Origin: Paracoccaceae bacterium
GTDB lineage: Bacteria; Pseudomonadota; Alphaproteobacteria; Rhodobacterales; Rhodobacteraceae
Assembly: GCA_007134805.1 (NCBI GenBank)
Contig: SLKB01000078.1
Span: forward strand, 1 to 12,020
Reading direction: 5' to 3'
Length of the DNA stretch: 12,020 nucleotides
The translations under genes were made by a program, and so were the position numbers. The notes under the pieces were generated by a model. That model worked only from the letters and a program-made list of their open reading frames with translations. It was not told the DNA's origin and made no database searches. How positions within the stretch are numbered: the stretch's first letter is position 1; every line of letters starts with the position of its first letter. Shown piece after piece: positions 1 through 7,911 of the stretch.

Positions 1-59
1 ACCGAGACGCGCAGGTAGGAGATCGGGCGATGGAACGGGTCGATGAGCGGGGCTGTCAT
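1..59 (-). CDS. moaA: GTP 3',8-cyclase MoaA, N-terminal fragment (cut by window edge)
   Basis: The minus strand from an ATG at 59-57 encodes 19 complete codons, running MTAPLIDPF then HRPISYLRVS, and then leaves the window. Known of the family: MoaA is a radical-SAM enzyme that, with MoaC, converts GTP to the first pterin intermediate of molybdenum cofactor, and alphaproteobacterial MoaA proteins typically open with a PLIDPFGR-ItYLRVSVTDRCdfRC-type stretch. The fragment matches that opening closely, but the radical-SAM cysteines lie beyond the edge. The ribosome-binding site is weak: only a run of G sits just before the ATG. The gene lies downstream of the nucleoside hydrolase on the same strand, across a 125-base gap. 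The call rests on 19 residues, so it is likely but not certain. Confidence 0.72.
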   Translation of the reverse strand, partial: MTAPLIDPFHRPISYLRVS

Positions 60-184
60 CCCCAAGATCTAACCAGCCCGCGCCCCCCGGGCAAGAGGCC
101 GCGCGCATCGCACCAGCGACGTAAGGCGCACGCGCAGGGGCATTGTCCCGCGCGACGGATGCGGGCGAGGTTGGAAGGGTGCGC
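60..184. other. Intergenic gap between nucleoside hydrolase and moaA (minus strand)
   Basis: This 125-base gap separates two minus-strand genes. It contains a short inverted repeat, GCCCG at 76-80 and CGGGC at 88-92 with a 7-base loop, lying just upstream of the moaA start. There is no T-tract, so it is not a convincing intrinsic terminator. I see no promoter with good -35/-10 boxes and no coding sequence I would support here. Confidence 0.4.
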
Positions 185-1123
185 TCAGAGGCGCGCCAGC
201 CGCTCGGTGAGCAGCGCAAAGAACCCTTCGGCGTCAATATCCTTCATGAAGGTCGCATTCGGCGCGCGGCCGCTCACGCGCCACCAGTCGGCCACGCTCA
301 TGCCGAGGGTCAGATCAGAGCCCGTCTCGATCTCGACATTGATATGGCGCCCGGAGAACAGCTCCGGGCGCAGCAGGAAGGCGATCGTACAGGGGTCATG
401 CAGCGGCGCGCCTTCGGAGCCGTATTTTTCCTTGTCGAACCGTTCGAAGAATTCGGTCCAGCTTGCGACCGCAGGGCCCACGCGGCCCGGCAGGGCGCGA
501 AAGGCGTCGACCCGCGCGCGCGTCACCAGCGCCTTGTGCGTTACATCGAGCGGCATGATCGTCAGCGGCACGCCCGCGGCGAAGACATGTTTCGCGGCCT
601 CCGGGTCGACATAGATGTTGAACTCGGCAGTGGGGGTGATGTTGCCGACCTCGAAATAGGCCCCGCCCATCAGCACGATCCCCGCGATCCGCGGGGCGAT
701 GTCGGGTGCGCGCTGCAGCGCCGTCGCGATATTCGTGAGCGGGCCGATGGGCACGAGCGTCACGCTGCCCGGGGCCTCGCGGCGCAGGGTGTCGATGAGG
801 AAATCGACCGCATGCTGGTCCTGCAGGGGCATTTCCGGATCGGGCAGGTCGATCCCGTCCAGCCCGGTCTTGCCATGGACATGCTCGGCCGTGACCAGCT
901 TGCGCGCGAGGGGCCGCGCGCAGCCGGCGAAGACGCGTATCTCTGGCCGCCCGGCCAGTTCGCAGACGATGCGCGCATTGCGTGCAGTCAGCTCGAGCGG
1001 CACATTGCCCGCAACACAGGTGATGCCCAGAAGCTCCAGTTCGGGTGAGGCGAGCGCGAGAAGGATCGCCACGGCATCGTCCTGGCCGGGGTCGGTGTCG
1101 ATGATGATCTTGCGCGGCAGCAT
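185..1123 (-). CDS. Inosine-uridine preferring nucleoside hydrolase family protein
   Basis: This is a 312-aa nucleoside N-ribohydrolase, which splits a ribonucleoside into free base and ribose for purine/pyrimidine salvage; it is probably cytosolic because no signal peptide is seen. The family's calcium-binding signature DTDPGQDD is at residues 9-16. The LVPIGPLTNIA segment is at about 124-134, the GNITPTAEFN motif at about 160-169, and the conserved LHDP motif, with the active-site His at about 242 and metal-ligand Asp at 243, is near the C-terminal third. The length fits the family (about 310 aa). An ATG 13 codons upstream (1162) is in frame. I prefer 1123 because AAGGA stands 9 bases before it and the protein then begins MLPRKIIIDTD, as family members do. 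Substrate preference (inosine, uridine or other) cannot be read from sequence, so no gene symbol is given. The gene is divergent from the liu operon. Confidence 0.9.
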   Translation of the reverse strand: MLPRKIIIDTDPGQDDAVAILLALASPELELLGITCVAGNVPLELTARNARIVCELAGRPEIRVFAGCARPLARKLVTAEHVHGKTGLDGIDLPDPEMPLQDQHAVDFLIDTLRREAPGSVTLVPIGPLTNIATALQRAPDIAPRIAGIVLMGGAYFEVGNITPTAEFNIYVDPEAAKHVFAAGVPLTIMPLDVTHKALVTRARVDAFRALPGRVGPAVASWTEFFERFDKEKYGSEGAPLHDPCTIAFLLRPELFSGRHINVEIETGSDLTLGMSVADWWRVSGRAPNATFMKDIDAEGFFALLTERLARL

Positions 1124-1158
1124 GGCGGGCAGTCCTTGTCTTGCGTGAGTGCCCCGCA

Positions 1159-1215
1159 GCATGCGTCACTCCGCGGTCGAGCGCAATCATGCCGCAGAAT
1201 CCATTTGACGCATGC
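1159..1215. promoter_or_regulatory. Long-spaced 10-bp inverted repeat in the divergent promoter region
   Basis: GCATGCGTCA at 1159-1168 is the exact reverse complement of TGACGCATGC at 1206-1215, with 37 bases between the arms. The pair lies wholly inside the 150-base gap between the divergent nucleoside hydrolase and ivd genes. The right arm overlaps a TTGACG at 1205-1210 that could serve as a -35 box for ivd. A matched pair of half-sites placed this way could bind a regulator, perhaps by looping, but this is inference and no known motif is assigned. Confidence 0.4.
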
Positions 1216-1233
1216 CCCCTCGCAGCAGTAAGG

Positions 1234-1251
1234 AATGAACAAGCGTTCATT
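1234..1251. promoter_or_regulatory. Candidate operator palindrome upstream of ivd
   Basis: A perfect inverted repeat, AATGAAC (1234-1240), spacer AAGC, GTTCATT (1245-1251), sits 22 bases before the ivd ATG. Upstream is TTGACG (1205-1210), a plausible -35 box. A weak TAAGGA (1229-1234) lies 18 bases further on as a possible -10, so the palindrome would cover the transcription start, a typical position for a repressor operator. The 7-4-7 layout with TGAAC half-sites resembles TetR-family operators in general style. No regulator gene is present in the window, so the binding protein is unknown. Confidence 0.5.
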
Positions 1252-1273
1252 TTGCGGGGAGGCAGGTTGCGCG

Positions 1274-2437
1274 ATGTTCATGGGCTCGATGACATTCGAT
1301 TTGGGAGATGAGGTGAACGCGCTGCGCGACATGGTGCATCGCTGGGCGCAAGAGCGCGTGAAGCCCATGGCCGCCGAGATCGACCGCGTGAATGCTTTCC
1401 CGCATGAGTTGTGGCGTGAGATGGGGGATCTGGGCCTTCTCGGCATCACCGTCCCCGAAGCCTATGGCGGGGCGGATATGGGCTATCTTGCGCATGTCAT
1501 CGCCATTGAGGAGATTGCGCGCGCCTCGGCCAGTGTGAGCCTGTCTTACGGGGCGCACTCAAACCTCTGCGTGAACCAGATCAAGCTCAATGGCAGCGAT
1601 GCGCAGCGCGCGCGCTACCTGCCGGATCTGGTGAGCGGCGCGCATGTCGGCGCGCTGGCGATGTCCGAGGCGGGCGCCGGGTCCGATGTCGTCGGCATGA
1701 AGCTCAAGGCAGAGAAGAAAAATGACCGCTTCATCCTCAACGGCACGAAATACTGGATCACCAATGGCCCCGAGGCCGATGTGCTGGTCGTCTATGCCAA
1801 AACCGACCCCGCGGCGGGCTCGAAAGGGATCACGGCCTTTCTGATCGAAAAGACGATGGCGGGGTTCTCGACCAGCGCGCATTTCGACAAGCTGGGCATG
1901 CGCGGATCGAACACGGCCGAGTTGGTCTTCGAGGATGTCGAAGTGCCCTTCGACAATATCCTGGGCGAGGAGGGGCGCGGGGTGCGGGTGCTCATGTCAG
2001 GGCTCGATTACGAGCGTGTCGTGCTCTCGGGTATCGGCACGGGCATCATGGCGGCCTGCCTCGACGAGATCATGCCTTACCTGCGCGACCGGCATCAGTT
2101 CGGCCAGCCGATTGGCAGTTTCCAGCTCATGCAGGGCAAGATCGCCGACATGTATACGGCGATGAATTCGGCCCGCGCCTATGTCTATGAGGTCGCGAAA
2201 GCCTGCGACCGGGGCGAGGTGACTCGCGCCGATGCGGCCGCCTGCGTCCTTTATGCGTCGGAGGAGGCGATGAAACAGGCCCATCAGGCAGTGCAGGCGA
2301 TGGGCGGGGCGGGCTTCATGAATGACAGCGCCGTGAGCCGGCTTTTCCGTGATGCGAAACTGATGGAGATCGGCGCGGGCACCTCCGAGATCCGGCGGAT
2401 GCTTGTGGGGCGCGAGTTGATGGCCGCGATGAGCTGA
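1274..2437 (+). CDS. ivd: Isovaleryl-CoA dehydrogenase
   Basis: This is a 387-aa FAD-dependent acyl-CoA dehydrogenase that oxidises isovaleryl-CoA to 3-methylcrotonyl-CoA in leucine breakdown and passes electrons to electron-transfer flavoprotein. The acyl-CoA dehydrogenase fold is seen throughout: an N-terminal helical domain, the [11 protein letters not shown] segment, the [10 protein letters not shown] segment, and a C-terminal helical domain with [11 protein letters not shown] and [10 protein letters not shown]. The diagnostic feature is Glu247 in GLDYER, the position of the catalytic base in isovaleryl-CoA dehydrogenase. The later position used by most relatives is non-acidic here (GGAGFMND). 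An in-frame ATG at 1235 lies inside a palindrome. I chose 1274 because a GGGGAGG/GCAGG purine run (1256-1266) precedes it and the resulting [11 protein letters not shown] start and length fit the family. It is the first gene of the liu operon, with mccB 80 bases downstream. Confidence 0.95.
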   Translation: MFMGSMTFDLGDEVNALRDMVHRWAQERVKPMAAEIDRVNAFPHELWREMGDLGLLGITVPEAYGGADMGYLAHVIAIEEIARASASVSLSYGAHSNLCVNQIKLNGSDAQRARYLPDLVSGAHVGALAMSEAGAGSDVVGMKLKAEKKNDRFILNGTKYWITNGPEADVLVVYAKTDPAAGSKGITAFLIEKTMAGFSTSAHFDKLGMRGSNTAELVFEDVEVPFDNILGEEGRGVRVLMSGLDYERVVLSGIGTGIMAACLDEIMPYLRDRHQFGQPIGSFQLMQGKIADMYTAMNSARAYVYEVAKACDRGEVTRADAAACVLYASEEAMKQAHQAVQAMGGAGFMNDSAVSRLFRDAKLMEIGAGTSEIRRMLVGRELMAAMS

Positions 2438-2517
2438 GCAGGGGCTGCGATGCGCGCCTGAAAGCCGCGATGCGCTTGGCTGATCCGCGCAGAGCGACCC
2501 TGGGGGGAGGGGGAAGC

Positions 2518-4122
2518 ATGAAACTTCAATCGATGATCGCAACAGGGTCCGAGGCGTATCGCACCAACCGTGCGGCGCATCTGGCAGCACTCGCCGACGT
2601 GCAGGAGGCGCAGGCCGCCGCCCGCGCCGGTGGGGGAGAGCAGGCGCGGGAGCGACATCTGGCGCGGGGCAAGATGCTGCCGCGCGACCGCGTGGCCAAT
2701 CTGCTCGACCCCGGCGCGCCCTTTCTGGAAATCGGCGCCACGGCCGCGCATGGGCTCTATGGGGGCGCCGCACCCGGCGCGGGGATGATCGCCGGCATCG
2801 GGCGCGTGTCGGGGCGCGACTGCATGATCCTGTGCAATGATGCGACCGTGAAGGGCGGCACCTATTACCCGCTGAGCGTCAAGAAACATCTGCGCGCACA
2901 GGAAATCGCCGAGGCGAACCATCTGCCCTGCCTCTATCTCGTCGATTCGGGCGGGGCGAACCTGCCGAACCAGGACGAGGTCTTCCCCGACCGCGACCAT
3001 TTCGGGCGCATCTTCTATAATCAGGCGCAGATGTCGGCCAAGGGGATCGCGCAGATCGCGGTCGTAATGGGCTCGTGCACGGCGGGCGGGGCCTATGTGC
3101 CGGCGATGTCGGATGTGACCATCATCGTGCGCGACCAGGGCACGATCTTCCTGGCCGGTCCGCCACTGGTGAAGGCTGCGACCGGCGAGGTGGTGAGCGC
3201 CGAGGATCTGGGCGGTGGCGACGTGCACACGCGGCTGTCGGGCGTGGCCGATTATCTGGCCGAGGATGACGCGCATGCGCTGGCACTGGCGCGGCGCGCG
3301 GTCGCCTCGCTCAACCGCGCGCCCGGCGCTGGCGTCGCGCGGCTGAGCCCCGAAGATCCGGCCTATGACCCCGAGGAGATCCTGGGGCTTGTGCCCGCCG
3401 ATCTGCGCACACCCTATGATATTCGCGAAGTGATCGCACGGATGGTCGACGGGTCGCGCCTTGATGAGTTCAAGCCGCGCTTCGGCGAGACGCTGGTGAC
3501 GGGGTTTGCACATGTGATGGGTCTGCCGGTGGGGCTGATCGCGAATAACGGGGTTCTGTTCTCCGAGGCTGCGATCAAGGCTGCGCATTTCATTGAACTG
3601 TGCAGCATGCGGCGCATCCCGCTGGTGTTCCTGCAGAATATCACTGGCTTCATGGTCGGGCGGAAATATGAAAACGAAGGCATCGCGCGGCATGGCGCCA
3701 AGATGGTGACGGCCGTGGCCACGACCGCGGTGCCCAAGATCACGATGCTGGTGGGCGGCAGTTTCGGTGCCGGCAATTACGGCATGGCCGGGCGCGCCTA
3801 TGGCCCGCGGTTCCTCTGGACATGGCCCAATTCGCGCATCTCGGTGATGGGGGGCGCGCAGGCGGCGGGCGTGCTCGCGACGGTCAGGCGCGACGCGATG
3901 GATCGCGCGGGTCAGGCCTGGAGCGACGCCGACGAGGCCGAGTTCAAGCGCCCCACGATCGAGATGTTCGAGCGCCAGTCGCACCCGCTTTATGCCTCGG
4001 CGCGGCTTTGGGATGACGGGATCATCGACCCCCGCCAGAGCCGGTCGGTGCTCGCGCTGTCGCTCTCGGCCAGCCTGAACGCGCCGATCGCAGAGACGCG
4101 CTTCGGCCTCTTCCGGATGTAA
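2518..4122 (+). CDS. mccB: Methylcrotonyl-CoA carboxylase, carboxyltransferase (beta) subunit
   Basis: This 534-aa subunit transfers the carboxyl group from carboxybiotin on the alpha chain to 3-methylcrotonyl-CoA, giving 3-methylglutaconyl-CoA. It has the two-part crotonase-like carboxyltransferase layout. The N-terminal half carries [23 protein letters not shown], close to methylcrotonyl- rather than propionyl-CoA carboxylases, followed by [11 protein letters not shown] and [16 protein letters not shown]. The C-terminal half carries the oxyanion-type [16 protein letters not shown] and [17 protein letters not shown] segments. The length is typical (about 535 aa). An upstream in-frame start at 2470 is rejected because GGAGG (2506-2510) stands 7 bases before the ATG at 2518, and the protein then begins as expected. 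The 80-base gap after ivd holds no gene and only an imperfect GCGATGCGC direct repeat. The alpha subunit follows after 14 bases. Confidence 0.95.
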   Translation: MKLQSMIATGSEAYRTNRAAHLAALADVQEAQAAARAGGGEQARERHLARGKMLPRDRVANLLDPGAPFLEIGATAAHGLYGGAAPGAGMIAGIGRVSGRDCMILCNDATVKGGTYYPLSVKKHLRAQEIAEANHLPCLYLVDSGGANLPNQDEVFPDRDHFGRIFYNQAQMSAKGIAQIAVVMGSCTAGGAYVPAMSDVTIIVRDQGTIFLAGPPLVKAATGEVVSAEDLGGGDVHTRLSGVADYLAEDDAHALALARRAVASLNRAPGAGVARLSPEDPAYDPEEILGLVPADLRTPYDIREVIARMVDGSRLDEFKPRFGETLVTGFAHVMGLPVGLIANNGVLFSEAAIKAAHFIELCSMRRIPLVFLQNITGFMVGRKYENEGIARHGAKMVTAVATTAVPKITMLVGGSFGAGNYGMAGRAYGPRFLWTWPNSRISVMGGAQAAGVLATVRRDAMDRAGQAWSDADEAEFKRPTIEMFERQSHPLYASARLWDDGIIDPRQSRSVLALSLSASLNAPIAETRFGLFRM

Positions 4123-4136
4123 CGGAGCCTGCGCCC

Positions 4137-6083
4137 ATGTTCGACAAGATCCTGATTGCCAATCGTGGCGAGATCGCCTGCCGGGTCATCCGCACGGCGC
4201 GTACGATGGGCGTGCGCACTGTCGCCGTTCATTCCGACGCCGATGCCAATGCCGCGCATGTCGCGCTTGCCGATGAGGCCCGCCATATCGGCGCGGCGCC
4301 CCCGCGCGAGAGCTATCTGCGGGGCGATGCGATCATTGCAGCGGCGCGCGCGACCGGTGCGCAGGCGATCCACCCGGGCTATGGGTTCCTCTCGGAGAAC
4401 CCCGATTTCGTCGAAGCGGTCGAGGCGGCCGGCCTTGTCTTCATCGGCCCTTCGGCGAGCGCGATCCGCGCGATGGGGCTGAAGGATGCGGCGAAGAAGC
4501 TGATGCGCGAGGCCGGTGTGCCCGTCGTGCCCGGCCATGACGGCCCGGAGCAGGACGCGGCGACGCTCGCACGTGCGGCCGGGCTGATCGGCTATCCGGT
4601 GCTGATCAAGGCCGTGGCCGGGGGCGGCGGGACGGGCATGCGGCTTGTGACGCGGCCGCAGGAATTTGACGATGCGCTCGCCTCGGCGCGCAGCGAGGCC
4701 GAGGCCGCCTTCGGCAATCCCTCGGTGCTGATCGAGAAATTCGTCACCAGCCCGCGCCATATCGAAGTGCAGGTCTTTGGTGACGGCACCAGTGCCGTGC
4801 ATCTGTTCGAGCGGGATTGCTCGCTTCAGCGCCGCCACCAGAAGGTGATCGAAGAGGCTCCGGCGCCGGGCATGACACTCGAGATGCGCGCGGCGATGGG
4901 GGCGGCGGCCGTGCGCGCGGCCGAAGCCATCGGGTATCGCGGTGCAGGCACGGTCGAATTCATTGTCGATGCCAGCCGCGGACTGCGCCCCGATGCCTTC
5001 TGGTTCATGGAGATGAACACGCGGCTGCAGGTCGAACATCCCATTACCGAGGCGATCACCGGCGTCGATCTGGTCGAGTGGCAATTGCGCGTGGCCGCCG
5101 GCGAAGGGCTGCCCATGGTGCAGGACGCGCTCTCGATCACGGGCCATGCCTTCGAGGCGCGGCTTTACGCCGAGGATGTGCCGGCAGGCTTTCTGCCCGC
5201 GACCGGGCGGCTTGCGCATCTGCACTTGCCCGAAGCGCGCGCGCGCATCGATTCGGGCGTGCGCACGGGTGATGAGATCAGCCCCTGGTATGATCCGATG
5301 ATCGCCAAGGTCATCACCCATGGGCCGACGCGCGCGGTGGCGCTCAACCGTCTGCGCGCGGCGCTGGCAGAGGCCGAGGTCGCAGGCTGCGTTACCAATC
5401 TCGGGTTTCTGGGCGCGCTTGCCCGGCACGCGGGCTTTGCAGCCGGCGCGTTCGATACGGGCCTGATCGCGCGCGATCTTGACGCGCTGACCGCGCTTGC
5501 GCCCCCCGCGCCCGAGGATCTGGCCGTCGCGGCCGCCTGCGCGATCGCGCTCGAGAACCTGCAGGACCCGCTTGCCGGCTTTTCGATCAGCGGGCCGATC
5601 TGGCAGGATCTCACGCTGTCGCAAGACACCGAGGACCATGCCCTGCGCATCGCGGTGACAGGGCCCGGGCGCGCGCAGGTGGCCCTGGGCGCGGCGATCA
5701 TCACGCTCCGGGCGGATGCGCAGGGGTATCATGTCGAGGGTGGCGTGCAGGGCCGGCGTGCGGCGCGGATCGGTGATGCGCTCTATCTCTTCGGCGCGCA
5801 ACCGCGCCGCTTCACCCTGCGCGATCCGCTGGTGCGTGCGGCCGAGACGGGCGCGGGGGCCGATCTGGTGCTCGCGCCGATGCCGGGGCTGTTGAAGGCG
5901 GTCTTTGTCGCAGTCGGTGCCGAAGTGGCGCATGGCGACCGGCTGGCCATTCTGGAAGCGATGAAGATGGAACACACGCTGACCTCGGCGCGCGCGGGCC
6001 TTGTGGCCGAAATCCTTGCCGAGCCGGGCGCGCAGGTTGCGGCCGGGGCGGCGCTGATCCGTCTGGAAGAGACCGCGCCATGA
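4137..6083 (+). CDS. mccA: Methylcrotonyl-CoA carboxylase, biotin carboxylase/carrier (alpha) subunit
   Basis: This 648-aa biotin-containing subunit carboxylates its own biotin with ATP and bicarbonate and delivers it to the beta chain. The biotin carboxylase N-domain begins MFDKILIANRGEIACRV and contains HPGYGFLSEN (80-89). The ATP-grasp region follows, with a glycine-rich loop at 162-168, RRHQKVIEEAPAPG (catalytic-region Lys236) and EMNTRLQVEHP (292-302, with Glu292, Asn294 and Arg296). The C-terminal biotinyl domain (about 570-648) has the EAMKMEH motif, with the biotin-accepting Lys at 610. One oddity is that the glycine loop reads GGGGTGM where Lys or Arg is commonly found. CGGAG 9 bases before the ATG supports the start, 14 bases after the mccB stop. 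The stop overlaps the hmgL start by ATGA. Propionyl- or geranyl-CoA carboxylase is less likely given the neighbours. Confidence 0.94.
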   Translation: MFDKILIANRGEIACRVIRTARTMGVRTVAVHSDADANAAHVALADEARHIGAAPPRESYLRGDAIIAAARATGAQAIHPGYGFLSENPDFVEAVEAAGLVFIGPSASAIRAMGLKDAAKKLMREAGVPVVPGHDGPEQDAATLARAAGLIGYPVLIKAVAGGGGTGMRLVTRPQEFDDALASARSEAEAAFGNPSVLIEKFVTSPRHIEVQVFGDGTSAVHLFERDCSLQRRHQKVIEEAPAPGMTLEMRAAMGAAAVRAAEAIGYRGAGTVEFIVDASRGLRPDAFWFMEMNTRLQVEHPITEAITGVDLVEWQLRVAAGEGLPMVQDALSITGHAFEARLYAEDVPAGFLPATGRLAHLHLPEARARIDSGVRTGDEISPWYDPMIAKVITHGPTRAVALNRLRAALAEAEVAGCVTNLGFLGALARHAGFAAGAFDTGLIARDLDALTALAPPAPEDLAVAAACAIALENLQDPLAGFSISGPIWQDLTLSQDTEDHALRIAVTGPGRAQVALGAAIITLRADAQGYHVEGGVQGRRAARIGDALYLFGAQPRRFTLRDPLVRAAETGAGADLVLAPMPGLLKAVFVAVGAEVAHGDRLAILEAMKMEHTLTSARAGLVAEILAEPGAQVAAGAALIRLEETAP

Positions 6084-6940
6084 CCGCTGTCGAGATTTTC
6101 GAAGTGGGTCCCCGCGACGGGCTGCAGAACGAGCGCCGCGCGATCCCCGCGGCCGAGAAGGTCGCGCTGGTCGATTGCCTCAGCCGCGCAGGCTTTCGCC
6201 GCATCGAGGTGTCGAGTTTCGTGAGCCCGCGCTGGGTGCCGCAGATGGCCGATGCGGCCGAGGTGTTCGCCGGCATCACCCGCGCGCCGGGTGTGCGCTA
6301 CGCGGCACTGACCCCCAACCTGCGCGGGCTTGAGGCCGCGTGCGCCGCGGGGGCGGATGAGGTGGCGGTTTTCGCCTCGGCCTCGGAAGGGTTCAGCCGC
6401 GCCAATCTCAATTGCACGATCGCCGAGAGCCTCGCGCGCTTTGCCGATGTCGCCTCGGCCGCGAACGCGGCCGGCCTACCGATGCGCGGCTATGTATCTT
6501 GCGTCAGTGACTGCCCGTTTGACGGCCCCGTCGCGCCGGGCGATGTGGTGCGCGTTGCAACCGCGCTGCGCGAACTGGGCTGCTATGAGATCAGCCTCGG
6601 CGATACGCTAGGCCGCGGATCGCGCGCGCGGATCGATGCAATGCTGCGCGCGGTGGTGGCCGAGATCCCCGCCGCGCATCTGGCCGGGCATTTCCATGAC
6701 ACCGGGGGCATGGCGCTTGGCAATATCGCGGTCGCGATCGCGCATGGGGTGCGCGTGTTCGACGCGGCCATCGGGGGCCTGGGTGGTTGCCCCTATGCGC
6801 CCGGCGCCGCCGGCAATGTGGCGACCGAGGCGGTGGAGGCGTTCCTCAGCGCGCAGGGCTGCGCGACAGGGCTTGACGCAAGCGTGCTGGCCGAGGCGGC
6901 CGCGATGGCGCGCGCATTGCGCACAGGAGAGCGGGTATGA
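6080..6940 (+). CDS. hmgL: Hydroxymethylglutaryl-CoA lyase
   Basis: This 286-aa enzyme cleaves 3-hydroxy-3-methylglutaryl-CoA into acetyl-CoA and acetoacetate, the last step of the pathway encoded here. It is a DRE-TIM metallolyase. EVGPRDGLQNE opens the barrel (Arg12, Asp13), SSFVSPRWVPQMAD follows at 45-58, the HFHDT motif supplies metal ligands His204 and His206, and the signature GGLGGCPYAPGAAGN (232-246) carries the catalytic Cys237 and Asn246. The segment after SLGDT reads LGRGSRAR, where family members more often show a GTP- or GTPG-like turn; the rest of the active site is complete. The first four bases overlap the mccA stop (ATGA), so translation is probably coupled. The length fits bacterial members. 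Confidence 0.94.
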   Translation: MTAVEIFEVGPRDGLQNERRAIPAAEKVALVDCLSRAGFRRIEVSSFVSPRWVPQMADAAEVFAGITRAPGVRYAALTPNLRGLEAACAAGADEVAVFASASEGFSRANLNCTIAESLARFADVASAANAAGLPMRGYVSCVSDCPFDGPVAPGDVVRVATALRELGCYEISLGDTLGRGSRARIDAMLRAVVAEIPAAHLAGHFHDTGGMALGNIAVAIAHGVRVFDAAIGGLGGCPYAPGAAGNVATEAVEAFLSAQGCATGLDASVLAEAAAMARALRTGERV

Positions 6941-7722
6941 CGCGGACGATCACCCTCACCACCGATGCCCGCGGGGTCGCCACGCTCACCCTGAACCGCC
7001 CCGAGAAGCACAACGCCATGTCTGCCGCGATGATCGCAGAACTGGCACAAGCCGCGGCCGATCTGGGCCGCGATCCCGCGGTGCGGGTGGTGGTGCTGAC
7101 GGGTGCCGGCAAGAGCTTCTGCGCGGGGGGCGATCTGGGTTGGATGCAGGACCAGATGCGCGCCGATGCCGCCACTCGCGCACGCGGCGCGCGGGCGCTT
7201 GCCGAGATGCTGGGCAGCCTCAATGCCCTGCCCAAGCCGCTGATCGGGCGGGTGCAGGGGCAGGCCTTTGGCGGCGGCGTGGGGCTCATCGCCGTCTGCG
7301 ACATCGCCATCGCGGTGCAGGGGGCGAAATTCGGGCTGACCGAGACGCGGCTCGGGCTGATCCCGGCGACGATCGGGCCCTATGTGCTCGCACGGATGGG
7401 GGCGTCGCGCGCGCGGCATGTCTTCATGTCGGGCCGCGTCTTCGGGGCCGATGAGGCTGTGCGCCTCGGCCTCGCGGCGGGTGCGGTCCCGAGTGCCGCG
7501 CTTGATGCGGCCGTTGAGGCCGAGATCGCCCCCTATCTTGCCTGCGCACCCGGCGCAGTGGCGCGCGCCAAGGCGCTCGTGCGGCATCTTGATACCGGCG
7601 CGCCTGATGCCGCTGCCGTCGAACATTCCATTGCCGAGCTCATCGCCTGCTGGGACGGCCCCGAGGCGCGCGACGGGATCGCTGCGTTCTTCGAGCGCCG
7701 CCCCGCGCCTTGGGCAGGCTGA
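6937..7722 (+). CDS. liuC: Methylglutaconyl-CoA hydratase-type enoyl-CoA hydratase/isomerase (LiuC-like)
   Basis: This 261-aa crotonase-fold enzyme is assigned to hydration of 3-methylglutaconyl-CoA to HMG-CoA, the only step of the route not covered by its neighbours. The CoA and oxyanion-hole motifs are present: LNRPEKHNAM (19-28), SFCAGGDLGWM (60-70) and GQAFGGGVGL (108-117), followed by LTETRLGLIPATIGPYV (134-150). Of the two classical hydratase glutamates, only the second has a clear counterpart (Glu136). The first position, in GGGxE of the rat enzyme, is Gly116. To my knowledge LiuC-type bacterial hydratases commonly read GGGVGL there, so this fits the subfamily and is not a sign of damage. 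The function rests partly on context; the sequence alone says crotonase superfamily. The start overlaps the hmgL stop by ATGA. It is the last gene of the operon. Confidence 0.85.
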   Translation: MTRTITLTTDARGVATLTLNRPEKHNAMSAAMIAELAQAAADLGRDPAVRVVVLTGAGKSFCAGGDLGWMQDQMRADAATRARGARALAEMLGSLNALPKPLIGRVQGQAFGGGVGLIAVCDIAIAVQGAKFGLTETRLGLIPATIGPYVLARMGASRARHVFMSGRVFGADEAVRLGLAAGAVPSAALDAAVEAEIAPYLACAPGAVARAKALVRHLDTGAPDAAAVEHSIAELIACWDGPEARDGIAAFFERRPAPWAG

Positions 7723-7754
7723 GCGGGCGTCCTCTTTGCCCGGGGATGCGGGCG

Positions 7755-7768
7755 CGCGGCGCGCCGCG
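7755..7768. repeat. 14-bp perfect GC palindrome after the liu operon
   Basis: CGCGGCGCGCCGCG is its own reverse complement. As RNA it could form a 5-bp stem with a CGCG loop plus an outer G-U pair. It lies 33 bases beyond the last liu stop. No T-run follows, so it is not a standard intrinsic terminator, though it may help stabilise the 3' end of the liu message. Confidence 0.35.
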
Positions 7769-7789
7769 TCCTGTCAGGGCTGAGGTGAA

Positions 7790-7808
7790 GCGTCGCATCC
7801 GGCGACGC
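7790..7808 (+). terminator. Stem-loop downstream of liu operon, possible weak terminator
   Basis: GCGTCGC (7790-7796), loop ATCCG, GCGACGC (7802-7808) is a perfect 7-bp stem. It can be lengthened by two more pairs (GA with TC) across an A-A mismatch. It stands 67 bases after the liuC stop, a plausible place for transcript ending. The following bases (ATCAACC) lack a U-tract, so a rho-independent terminator is only a possibility; it could equally be an mRNA 3'-end stabiliser. Confidence 0.35.
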
Positions 7809-7911
7809 ATCAACCGGTTGGATCCTCTGCAAATACCTCGAATCGCGGCGGGTTTGACGTATGCATCTGTATGCGAAACCGGGTTTTCGCGTCTTTGCCC
7901 GGAAGGCCGAG

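Noticed and set aside
143..1048. Plus-strand open frame (301 aa) across the nucleoside hydrolase
   Set aside because: The minus-strand nucleoside hydrolase carries all its family motifs; the plus frame is Arg-rich and unrecognisable.
1235..1273. Upstream ATG giving a 13-residue longer isovaleryl-CoA dehydrogenase
   Set aside because: It lies inside the palindrome, has no ribosome-binding site at the right distance, and adds residues ([13 protein letters not shown]) not typical of the family.
2438..2517. Possible small gene or separate promoter between ivd and mccB
   Set aside because: Only 80 bases, with an imperfect GCGATGCGC direct repeat and a strong ribosome-binding site; no convincing -35/-10 pair or coding signal.
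2284..3984. Long minus-strand open frame (566 aa) opposite ivd/mccB
   Set aside because: It is antisense to two well-identified genes, has low-complexity basic composition and no family motifs.
3990..5975. Long open frame (661 aa) on the minus strand opposite mccA
   Set aside because: It is the antisense shadow of a clear biotin carboxylase gene in GC-rich DNA; its translation is Arg/His/Ala-rich with no recognisable domain.
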